This document shows positions 1-6,242 of a stretch of DNA of 7,113 nt, piece by piece. The notes below the pieces were generated by a model. It did no database searches, was not told the DNA's origin, and saw nothing but the letters and a program-made list of their open reading frames with translations. The stretch's first letter is position 1, and every line of letters starts with the position of its first letter. A program made the translations under genes and the position numbers. This DNA comes from an uncultured Coprococcus sp. (GTDB taxonomy: Bacteria > Bacillota > Clostridia > Lachnospirales > Lachnospiraceae), in the NCBI GenBank assembly GCA_900557435.1, contig USSH01000126.1, positions 1 through 7,113 on the forward strand, given 5' to 3'.

Positions 1-2
1 AT

Positions 3-24
3 GCCACACTCGTAGGAGTGTGGC
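3..24. repeat. Perfect inverted repeat (hairpin) upstream of the signal peptidase operon
   Basis: A 9-base arm (GCCACACTC, 3-11) and its exact complement (16-24) surround a 4-base loop, GTAG. The stem is GC-rich and strong. No T-run follows (the next bases are GATACCAAATAAG), so it is a poor intrinsic terminator for an upstream gene as read on the plus strand. It lies about 30 bases before the first start codon, so it could instead be a 5' UTR stem, a processing site or a protein-binding dyad. The upstream context is outside the window, so its role is open. Confidence 0.6.
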
Positions 25-39
25 GATACCAAATAAGAT

Positions 40-45
40 AGGGAG
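40..45 (+). promoter_or_regulatory. Ribosome binding site of the first signal peptidase gene
   Basis: AGGGAG lies 9 bases before the ATG at 55, a normal spacing, and supports that start. The ATG is followed at once by Lys-Lys and a hydrophobic helix, as expected for the N-terminus of a signal peptidase. Confidence 0.6.
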
Positions 46-54
46 AGAAAAAAC

Positions 55-855
55 ATGAAAAAAGCAGCAACAGTTATAGTGAGTGTATTACTTTGGGCGA
101 TTATTCTGATCGCAGCTTTATATGCATTTACGACGATGGCAACAAAGGATAGTCAGAATGTGTCAAGCATACTTGGATATACGCCGATGACGGTACAGTC
201 GGATTCCATGTCGCCGACATTTGAGAAAGGTGACCTGATATTTGTGAAGAAATGCGACACGGCCAAGCTTGAGGTCGGAGATATCGTATGTTTCCACACT
301 CTTATTGAGAACCAGTATGCGCTGAACACCCACCGTATTGAGAAGATCGATGAGACGGAGGGCGGTGCGAGAAGTTATACTACCCGAGGTGACAACAATG
401 CCGCAGCCGACCAGCACATCATTTCAGATGGAGATATCGTCGGCAAATACGTGGGTCACTGGGCAAAGGTCGGCAAGGTGATGGATTTCCTGTCAAGCAG
501 TGTGGGATTTCTTATCGTTATCGTAATACCTATGTTGATATTCTTCATCTATCAGGTATACAACCTCATCATGATCAATATCAGACTGAAGAGAGCCATT
601 GCTGTGGAGAATGCACAGGCGGCAGAGGAGGCAAGACTCAAGGTCAGAGCTTCTGGCGGAGATGATGGAACTGCTGATAGTGATGCAGAGGCAAAGCTTG
701 CAGAGGCTGAGAGGCTTCGTGCGGAGGCTGAGGAGATGAAACGTAAGGCGGCAGAAGAACTGGCCAAAGCCCAGGCAGCAAATGCTTCAGCCGGCAATTC
801 AGAAAACGGGGCTGCTGATGGTATGTCAGATGGTTCTGCAGATTCTGAGAAATAG
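55..855 (+). CDS. Signal peptidase I, SipW/ER type (S26B), with cytosolic coiled-coil tail
   Basis: This is a membrane serine protease that cleaves signal peptides from exported proteins on the outer face of the membrane. Helix 1 spans about residues 5-27. The nucleophile is Ser51 in SDSMSPT. The second catalytic residue is His93 in NTHRI, a Ser/His pair as in SipW and ER/archaeal enzymes rather than the Ser/Lys of ordinary bacterial LepB. RGDNN at 111-115 and Asp119 match the conserved aspartate region. Helix 2 spans about 149-170, and basic residues after it put the C-terminus in the cytosol. Residues about 183-266 are unusual for the family: an Ala/Glu/Arg-rich stretch likely to form a coiled coil, with a Gly/Asp/Ser-rich spacer before it and a Gly/Asn/Ser/Asp-rich end. 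It is first in an apparent four-gene operon, 14 bases before the AAA+ gene. SipW-type enzymes usually serve a few dedicated substrates; none is visible here, so its substrate is unknown. Confidence 0.9.
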   Translation: MKKAATVIVSVLLWAIILIAALYAFTTMATKDSQNVSSILGYTPMTVQSDSMSPTFEKGDLIFVKKCDTAKLEVGDIVCFHTLIENQYALNTHRIEKIDETEGGARSYTTRGDNNAAADQHIISDGDIVGKYVGHWAKVGKVMDFLSSSVGFLIVIVIPMLIFFIYQVYNLIMINIRLKRAIAVENAQAAEEARLKVRASGGDDGTADSDAEAKLAEAERLRAEAEEMKRKAAEELAKAQAANASAGNSENGAADGMSDGSADSEK

Positions 856-860
856 GAGGA
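854..860 (+). promoter_or_regulatory. Strong ribosome binding site that decides a GTG start
   Basis: AGGAGGA sits 9 bases before GTG at 870. No ATG lies at a workable distance in that frame, so the site fixes the GTG as the start of the AAA+ gene. It begins immediately after the stop codon of the signal peptidase gene, which suggests translation of the two is linked. Confidence 0.75.
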
Positions 861-869
861 ATAAGTTTA

Positions 870-2528
870 GTGAGTGAATTTTTAAAGTTTGCATTTGAGA
901 TCCTGTCGCAGGTTGTATATAACATAGCGCAGGTTCTGGCATCTTTGCTGAGACTGCTGATAACTGGATGGGCAGACTACTTCCTTATATTCAAGACCTA
1001 TATAGGCACATTGAATATAGCAGGAAAGATACTGTCCGTACTGCTCATGCTCATACTCATTGCAATACCTGTACTTATAGTTGTGCTGATTGTCAGAAAG
1101 ATTATATTGAAACATCAGCTTAAGAATGACGATGTGGACAATTCAGAGCTTTACAAAGAGATAGGAAGACTGAACAAGCAGGTACTCAATCTCATGGATG
1201 AGAAGAATAGTATCCTTGCACTCAAGGTCAACGCCATGGGTGGAACAGAGAGGATACCTTATATGGGTGCATCTGCACTTGTGGATGATGGCATACCTAC
1301 TGTTGGCAATGTGACAAATGCATCAGGTGAGGCTGCAGCGTCTGTGGTTCCTTCTGCGGTGGCTGCAGGAGGCAAGGCTGGTGTAGTGCCGGGGGCTGTC
1401 ATCGCCGGTGGAACACTCAAGGCGGTTCTGGAGGACAAGCCGGATGTGGTACATCGTTTTCCAAAGCTGCAGCTTGTGGATGAGAAATATGCGAATTATG
1501 TTGAGCCAGCATTCAACAATGATATATCACTTGAAGAATTTGTGGATAATTACAGACTGTTTGCGGCAAGTCAGTTGCATCTGTACTATACCCCTGAGAT
1601 CATCCGAAGATTTGTCGCAGGTATGGCGGCAAGTAAATTGCTCATACTTGAGGGTATATCCGGTACAGGTAAGACGAGTCTTCCATATTCGTTCAGCCGT
1701 TATATGAACAATCCGGCTACGATAGTGTCAGTGCAGCCGTCATTCCGTGACCGTACTGAGCTGCTCGGTTATTTTAATGAGTTCTCCAAGAGATTCAATG
1801 AGACGGAATTCCTGAGAGCTCTCTATGAGGCGAACTACAGACAGGAGCCGACCATGATCGTCCTGGACGAGATGAACCTTGCCCGTATCGAGTATTACTT
1901 TGCTGAGATGCTGTCCGTACTGGAGATGCCAAGCAAGGATGAGTGGGTTCTGGATCTTGTTCCGACCGCATGGGATGGAGATCCTGTAAAGCTTGATGCC
2001 GGAAAGATACATGTCACAGATGGAACCTGGTTCATCGGTACGGCGAACAATGATGATTCAACATTCACGATCACTGATAAGGTATATGACCGTGCAATGC
2101 CGATCGAGCTGAACGAGAGGGCGGATGCATTTGAGTGCGATCCTCAGCCTGCATGTGAGATTACAACGGAGCATTTGCTGTATCTGTTCCAGAAGGCAAA
2201 GGTCGAGCATCCTATCAGTGATGTGATGATGGAGAATATACAGAAGCTGGACAAATACCTGCTCACAAGATTCAAGCTTTCATTTGGAAACCGTATCATG
2301 AAGCATATGTATGATTTCATACCGGTGTATGTTGCCTGTGGCGGAACAGAGCTTGACGCCATGGATTATATCGTTGCCAGAACTGTTCTGAAGAAGTTTG
2401 AAAGTTTGAACGTGAGCTTTGTACGTGATGAGATCACAGGACTTATCAGTTACATAGAAAAGATATTTGGTACAGAGGGAATGAATGACAGTAAGGAGTA
2501 CCTGAGACGAATTCAGAATCTGTATTGA
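870..2528 (+). CDS. Membrane-anchored McrB-like AAA+ NTPase
   Basis: Likely a ring-forming NTP-driven motor fixed to the cytosolic face of the membrane. Residues about 7-31 form a hydrophobic or amphipathic helix, and about 53-77 a clear transmembrane helix followed by a basic patch, which places the rest in the cytosol. A short helix (about 90-120) and a Gly/Ala/Val-rich linker (about 132-182) lead to the AAA+ domain. Walker A is GISGTGKT (262-269). Walker B is MIVLDEMNLAR (329-339), whose DEMNLAR continuation is characteristic of McrB-like proteins. Sensor 1 is GTANNDD (390-396), where McrB has a GTMNTAD-type signature: the Asn and final Asp are kept, but Met, Thr and Ala are replaced. Arg408 in DKVYDRAM is a candidate arginine finger. 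I see no N-terminal DNA-reading domain of the usual McrB kind. The next gene encodes a McrC-like partner. GTP versus ATP use cannot be told from sequence. Confidence 0.8.
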   Translation: MSEFLKFAFEILSQVVYNIAQVLASLLRLLITGWADYFLIFKTYIGTLNIAGKILSVLLMLILIAIPVLIVVLIVRKIILKHQLKNDDVDNSELYKEIGRLNKQVLNLMDEKNSILALKVNAMGGTERIPYMGASALVDDGIPTVGNVTNASGEAAASVVPSAVAAGGKAGVVPGAVIAGGTLKAVLEDKPDVVHRFPKLQLVDEKYANYVEPAFNNDISLEEFVDNYRLFAASQLHLYYTPEIIRRFVAGMAASKLLILEGISGTGKTSLPYSFSRYMNNPATIVSVQPSFRDRTELLGYFNEFSKRFNETEFLRALYEANYRQEPTMIVLDEMNLARIEYYFAEMLSVLEMPSKDEWVLDLVPTAWDGDPVKLDAGKIHVTDGTWFIGTANNDDSTFTITDKVYDRAMPIELNERADAFECDPQPACEITTEHLLYLFQKAKVEHPISDVMMENIQKLDKYLLTRFKLSFGNRIMKHMYDFIPVYVACGGTELDAMDYIVARTVLKKFESLNVSFVRDEITGLISYIEKIFGTEGMNDSKEYLRRIQNLY

Positions 2529-2576
2529 TGATATTAGCGGGCAATAATTTATATTTCAATCGTTTATATATTAGGC

Positions 2577-2581
2577 AGGAG
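2577..2581 (+). promoter_or_regulatory. Ribosome binding site of the coiled-coil gene
   Basis: AGGAG lies 7 bases before ATG at 2589. A competing ATG at 2585 opens only a four-codon frame (Met-Tyr-Gly-Arg-stop) that overlaps the real start, so 2589 is preferred. The 60-base gap before this gene is the largest in the operon and AT-rich, so it could hold a minor internal promoter, but I see no convincing -35/-10 pair. Confidence 0.6.
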
Positions 2582-2588
2582 AAAATGT

Positions 2589-4955
2589 ATGGCAGATAGA
2601 CCAGATATTAATGATAATACAACTGAAGAGTTTGTTCCGGACGGAGTGCCGAGCCCGGACGCGTGGGATGATCTCGGTGGAGACGGAGTGCCGAGCCCGG
2701 ACGCATGGGATGAAGGCTCAGGCTTTGATGATTATGGTTATGACGAGGAGTCTGAGTATTCCGAGGATGATCTGACGATCACGAATCTGTACGAGAAGTA
2801 TACGGGAAGTGTGGAAGAGGCACTTGGCGATGACAGGTATTTCCAGTACATGTTTGAAATGATACAGGCGGGAGATAACAAGCTTCATCAGGTGAACAGA
2901 GTTCTCCACAAGGTTGTCGATGAAACCTGGCTTACAGTGGTTGAAGAGGGAATAGAATCCATTTTCAAGATAGTTGATAAGCCTCGAAGGTTCATCGCGA
3001 CAAAAGAAGAGGTCGTTCCAGTTGCACTGGCAAAGAAGATCAGCGCTGACAGTGTGCGCCATCTCAGTCAGAATACACAGTTCATAGCCACAAATGCTGC
3101 CGGAGAGATGCAGCCGACCAAGATCCTTAATGTTACAACAGAGGAGAGTTATGATCTCTATGAGAACAGATTTGTATATCACCTTATACAGAGACTCTTT
3201 GCTTTCGTAGATAAGCGTACAGATGTGATCTTCTGGGCGACAGGGGATGAGACCTGCAATGTCATGAGCATGGAGAGCAAGGTGGATGATGCCTATGAGC
3301 AGATATCCTATAAGGTGGAGATGACTGTCAAGAACAAGCAGAGCCTTGTGGAAAATGATACGGATAACATGAGCGTCTTCAAGAGGATCGATCGTGTGCG
3401 CCGTATGTCGAGGGTTCTGAGGCAGAGCTCATTCTGTGAGATCATGAACGGCTGTGCCAAGGTTCACAGTCCTATCCAGAGAACAAACCTTATGATGAAA
3501 GATCCGGATTATCGTGCGTGTTATAAGCTGTGGCAGTTCATAGAGAGCTATGATGAAGTTGGTTTCAGTATAGAGGAACAGGATTCCGCAATGGAATTTG
3601 ATGAAGAGTACCTCTTACAGATGTATATCAACATGATAACCAACTATACGGTTTTCAAGAGCCTTCTTGAGTCCGATCCCCGCAAGATGAACGAGATCGC
3701 GGTGGAGAAGAAAGAACCTGTAAAGCCTAAGTTCATAAAGGAGATCAAGGAGGAGATAGTAGACGATCCGAATATACCTGATGTTGAGATACGAAAGGTA
3801 TTTGTCGAGGAGGTAACTCAGGCACAGCTGGATGCCGAGGCCGCACTCGAACAGGAAAAGCAGCACACCCAGGAGCTTGAGCAGACAGTTTCGGAGATGC
3901 AGTTCTCCATGTCTGATCTGCAGTGGCAGATTGATTCCTTAAGTGAGCAGCTGCAGCAGCTCTCTGATCTGCAGGCTCAGACCGAGGAGGAGCGCAACTC
4001 TTATATGATGCAGTTTTCTGAGGAACAGAAGGCTCATCAGGAGACGAAGGATGCGGCGGAGAAGGCGGAGGCAGACGCCCTGGCAGCATTTGAGGCGGCT
4101 CAGAACGAGGCACAGATTGCCATGGAAGCAGTTCAGGCTGAGATGAAGTCCAGGGTTGAACAGGTGCAGGCTGAGAAACAGACGGCAGTCGATGAAGCTG
4201 AGAAGAACGCAGAGGATATGGTGGCCAGGGTTAAGGCGGAAGCTGCCAGTCAGATCGCAGAGATAACACAGAAGTCAGAGACAGAGCTGGAAGTAGTCAG
4301 AAAACAGGCGGCAGAAGATATAGACAGAGCGCATAAGATTGCAGCCGAGGAGATAGCTGAGGCAAGGCTGCAGGCACAGTCAGAGATAGAGCAGACCAGG
4401 AGAAATAGTTCAGAAGAGATTGAAGCTGTCAAGGCTGAGGCAGGTAAGCTGATAGCCGACTTGAAGACACAGGCAGACAAACAGATAGCCGAGGCAGATA
4501 AACATATAGCTGATACAAAAACACAGGCAGATAAGCAGATAGCTGATGCAAAAGCTGAGGCGGAGAGACTTATTGCAGACATCAAGGCAGAGGCAGAAAA
4601 GACAGTGTCAGATATCAAAGCAGAATCTGACAGGGAGGTTGCTGAAGCCGGGAAGCTCAGAGCTGAGGCTGAGAGATCAGCGGCAGATTTTGAACAGCGT
4701 ATGGCGGAGGCTCAGAAACGTGCTGAAAATAGCGAGGCAGAGGCGGCAGCAGCCAGGGAGCAGGCAGCAGCAGCGCAGAAGAGTGCGGCTGAGCAGATTG
4801 CTGAGATGCAGCGGAAGGCAGATGAACAGATCGAAGCAGCGCAGAAGAGAGAACAGAGGGCTTTGGCAAAGGCGGAGGCAAACAGCCTCAGCCATTACAT
4901 AAGACGTTCTCTTGAGGAAAGACGAGAACGAAAGAATTCTGCAGACGATAAGTAG
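2589..4955 (+). CDS. McrC-like (DUF2357-type) protein with long hendecad coiled coil
   Basis: Probable partner of the McrB-like motor encoded just upstream. Residues 1-65 are acidic and disordered, with a near-exact duplication of DGVPSPDAWD at 18-27 and 32-41. Residues about 65-365 look like the DUF2357/McrC-like core: WLTVVEEG near 114-121, an Arg/Lys-rich strand region at 132-160 including SVRHLSQN, YENRFVYHL at 191-199, and PIQRTN...DPDYRACYKLWQF at about 295-317. In that family a PD-(D/E)XK nuclease domain normally follows. I see none; instead residues about 405-765 form one long Ala/Glu/Lys/Gln-rich coiled coil, largely in 11-residue repeats. The tail is basic (RRSLEERRERK). No signal peptide or membrane helix is visible, so the protein is cytosolic. 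The family call rests on motif recall without a search, and the function is unproven. The coil could tether or bridge complexes. Confidence 0.65.
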   Translation: MADRPDINDNTTEEFVPDGVPSPDAWDDLGGDGVPSPDAWDEGSGFDDYGYDEESEYSEDDLTITNLYEKYTGSVEEALGDDRYFQYMFEMIQAGDNKLHQVNRVLHKVVDETWLTVVEEGIESIFKIVDKPRRFIATKEEVVPVALAKKISADSVRHLSQNTQFIATNAAGEMQPTKILNVTTEESYDLYENRFVYHLIQRLFAFVDKRTDVIFWATGDETCNVMSMESKVDDAYEQISYKVEMTVKNKQSLVENDTDNMSVFKRIDRVRRMSRVLRQSSFCEIMNGCAKVHSPIQRTNLMMKDPDYRACYKLWQFIESYDEVGFSIEEQDSAMEFDEEYLLQMYINMITNYTVFKSLLESDPRKMNEIAVEKKEPVKPKFIKEIKEEIVDDPNIPDVEIRKVFVEEVTQAQLDAEAALEQEKQHTQELEQTVSEMQFSMSDLQWQIDSLSEQLQQLSDLQAQTEEERNSYMMQFSEEQKAHQETKDAAEKAEADALAAFEAAQNEAQIAMEAVQAEMKSRVEQVQAEKQTAVDEAEKNAEDMVARVKAEAASQIAEITQKSETELEVVRKQAAEDIDRAHKIAAEEIAEARLQAQSEIEQTRRNSSEEIEAVKAEAGKLIADLKTQADKQIAEADKHIADTKTQADKQIADAKAEAERLIADIKAEAEKTVSDIKAESDREVAEAGKLRAEAERSAADFEQRMAEAQKRAENSEAEAAAAREQAAAAQKSAAEQIAEMQRKADEQIEAAQKREQRALAKAEANSLSHYIRRSLEERRERKNSADDK
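2640..2713 (+). repeat. 32-bp direct repeat encoding DGVPSPDAWD twice
   Basis: Copies at 2640-2671 and 2682-2713 differ at one base (GCG versus GCA, silent) and lie 42 bases apart, a whole number of codons. The near identity at DNA level suggests recent duplication inside the acidic N-terminal tail. In protein terms it doubles an acidic, Pro- and Trp-containing short motif that could serve as a linear binding site. Confidence 0.85.
4431..4649 (+). repeat. Tandem 33-bp (11-residue) repeats in the coiled-coil region
   Basis: Codons 615-687 read as 11-residue units of the form KAEAxKxIADx: units begin at residues 615, 626, 644, 655, 666 and 677, with a single 7-residue unit (DKHIADT, 637-643) as a stutter. 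At DNA level the copies at 4464-4496 and 4518-4550 match at 28 of 33 bases, so part of the rod probably grew by internal duplication. Weaker 11-residue units extend back to about residue 505 and forward to about 764. Confidence 0.75.
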
Positions 4956-4982
4956 TAAAAAGTTGCAACAGGATATACTTTT

Positions 4983-5636
4983 ATGTTTAAGAAGATATTA
5001 TATACAATTATAAATGTACTATCAGTCATTATCATCATTGCGGCGGTATTTGTACTGCTTATAGTGGTGATGACCAAACCGGGTAAGACTCCGAACATAG
5101 CTGGTTACATGGCACTTCGGGTAACCACAGGCAGTATGGCACCAACCTACGATGTGGATTCGCTGATAATTGTTAAGCAGACAGATCCATCAGCCATAAA
5201 GGAGAATGATGTGATATCATTTTATTCCTCGGATCCGGCTCTTTCTGGTGCGGTAAATACACATAGAGTTGTCTCGATAGAGACGGATGGTAATAATTAT
5301 AGGTATATTACAAAGGGCGATGCCAATAACGTGGTGGACCGTTATGATGTGGACTCAAGAGACCTGCTTGGCAGGGTGGTGTGGTCATCGCTCATACTTG
5401 GCAAGATAGTGAGGCTTGTGTCCAACCCTCTTATATTTGTACCCATAATTCTTGTTCCACTTGCCATTATACTCATATCCAATCTCGTAAAGACTGTATC
5501 CTATGCAAGAAAGATAGCAAAGGATGAGGAGGAGGCAGCCGTAAAAGAGGCTATTCAGTATATAAGAGAGAAGAATCTCAGAGAAACAGGTGACACGACA
5601 GAATCCAATGAGAATTCAGAGAGAAAGTCGGAATAG
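4983..5636 (+). CDS. Second signal peptidase I, SipW/ER type (S26B)
   Basis: A second membrane signal peptidase with the same plan as the one at the start of the operon but clearly diverged from it. Helix 1 spans about residues 8-30. The nucleophile is Ser51 in TTGSMAPTY and the general base is His94 in VNTHRV, again Ser/His. TKGDANN at 110-116 and Asp119 match the conserved aspartate region. Helix 2 spans about 150-168, then a short charged cytosolic tail (about 175-217) without the long Ala/Glu coil of the first enzyme. At 217 residues it is close to the usual SipW length. A weak AGGA at 4970-4973 lies 9 bases before the ATG. It follows the coiled-coil gene by 27 bases and is the last gene before a terminator. 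Its substrates are unknown. Two non-identical copies around one ATPase pair suggest different substrates or a hetero-complex. Confidence 0.9.
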   Translation: MFKKILYTIINVLSVIIIIAAVFVLLIVVMTKPGKTPNIAGYMALRVTTGSMAPTYDVDSLIIVKQTDPSAIKENDVISFYSSDPALSGAVNTHRVVSIETDGNNYRYITKGDANNVVDRYDVDSRDLLGRVVWSSLILGKIVRLVSNPLIFVPIILVPLAIILISNLVKTVSYARKIAKDEEEAAVKEAIQYIREKNLRETGDTTESNENSERKSE

Positions 5637-5650
5637 TGGGCCTATAGAAA

Positions 5651-5698
5651 AAAGGACAGAACTTTTCAGCGAAAGAAAGCTGATGGGTTCTGTCCTTT
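5651..5698. terminator. Bidirectional intrinsic terminator between convergent genes
   Basis: A perfect 12-base stem (AAAGGACAGAAC at 5651-5662, complement at 5687-5698) encloses a second 5-base stem (TCAGC at 5666-5670 with GCTGA at 5679-5683). Together they make a long two-part hairpin. Read on the minus strand the stem runs into a T-run (TTTTTTCTA), a good terminator for the transposase-like gene. On the plus strand it is followed by TTTAATAATTA, weaker but adequate for the signal peptidase operon. Its place between two converging genes fits this role. Confidence 0.85.
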
Positions 5699-5720
5699 AA
5701 TAATTACTCGCTTTATAATC

Positions 5721-6242
5721 CTACTTTTTAAGCTGGGCCATGAGTTCAGCGATCAAGGCATCCTTCTCGGCAAGCTGGTCGTCCTTCTCAGCAAGCTGGT
5801 CGTCCTTCTCAGCAAGCTGGTCATCCTTCTCAGCAAGCTGGTTATCCTTCTCAGCAAGTAGCTTGTCTTTTTCCGCAATTTCTTCGTCCTTAAGTTCAAT
5901 CATATAGCGGGCTGTATTTTCATCAAGTATTCTAAGAGCATCTGAAAACATACCGATTACCTCCTCTGGTTTATCCAGATAGCTTGCCATATCAGCAATT
6001 ATGCTTTCAAGATAAGGGTAGTCAGAAACTAGCTCATCAAGTTTACAGACGTTGTCAGTGGATAGTAGGGCAAGCCATCCATTTAGTTCGTTCCGATCTT
6101 TTATAGATTTAGAATAGTAGCTTTTCTGAAATACGTCAAGCGAGATTAAATAGAAATCCTGTAACAGATCCATATGAATCCCGGTGTCAAACGTAGTATG
6201 CCCAAAATGTGGAAAAACTACAAAAGTAGGATATAGCGCATT
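5721..6242 (-). CDS. C-terminal part of a PD-(D/E)XK 'Rpn-type' transposase/nuclease-like protein, 5' end missing
   Basis: The genuine part starts near NALYPTF and runs about 173 residues to TAG. The frame stays open upstream (ATG at 6290, TTG at 6320), but those 26 or so codons are an out-of-frame reading of rplX and should not be counted. From memory, the FPHFGHTTFDTGIHMDLLQ stretch, the NGWLALLS segment and the following helical region ending in NTARYMIEL resemble the C-terminal half of Clostridial Rpn-family proteins (PDDEXK_2), which promote recombination through an N-terminal nuclease domain. That domain would lie in the missing half, so no catalytic residue can be checked. The last 45 or so residues are a heptad coiled coil, LAEKDDQ repeated. 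The gene converges on the signal peptidase operon across a shared terminator. It could instead be an uncharacterised helical protein. Confidence 0.55.
   Translation of the reverse strand, partial: NALYPTFVVFPHFGHTTFDTGIHMDLLQDFYLISLDVFQKSYYSKSIKDRNELNGWLALLSTDNVCKLDELVSDYPYLESIIADMASYLDKPEEVIGMFSDALRILDENTARYMIELKDEEIAEKDKLLAEKDNQLAEKDDQLAEKDDQLAEKDDQLAEKDALIAELMAQLKK
5761..5886. repeat. 21-bp tandem repeat encoding AEKDDQL heptads
   Basis: Five near-perfect 21-base units begin with TCCTTCTC at 5761, 5782, 5803, 5824 and 5845, followed by a degenerate sixth from 5866. Each unit encodes one heptad of the coiled-coil tail on the minus strand. Units differ by one or a few bases, so copy number probably changes by slippage without breaking the frame. 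No spacers separate the units, so this is not a CRISPR array. Confidence 0.9.

Noticed and set aside
2718..3182. A 154-codon minus-strand open frame inside the DUF2357-like core
   Set aside because: It lies wholly opposite a well-supported gene, has no recognisable motif and looks like random Leu/Ile/Cys-rich antisense.
3745..4618. Long minus-strand open frames opposite the coiled-coil gene (for example 3745-4113 and 4250-4618)
   Set aside because: Their Ser/Ala/Leu- and Pro/Arg-rich translations are what the reverse of Ala/Glu/Lys-rich coiled-coil codons gives. They have no domain, and the plus-strand gene is clearly real.
5761..5886. Possible CRISPR array
   Set aside because: The repeats are contiguous 21-base units in frame with a protein, with no spacers.
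6187..6240. Novel C-terminal tail on uL24
   Set aside because: The 17 residues are an out-of-frame reading of the neighbouring gene past the join, not a real extension.
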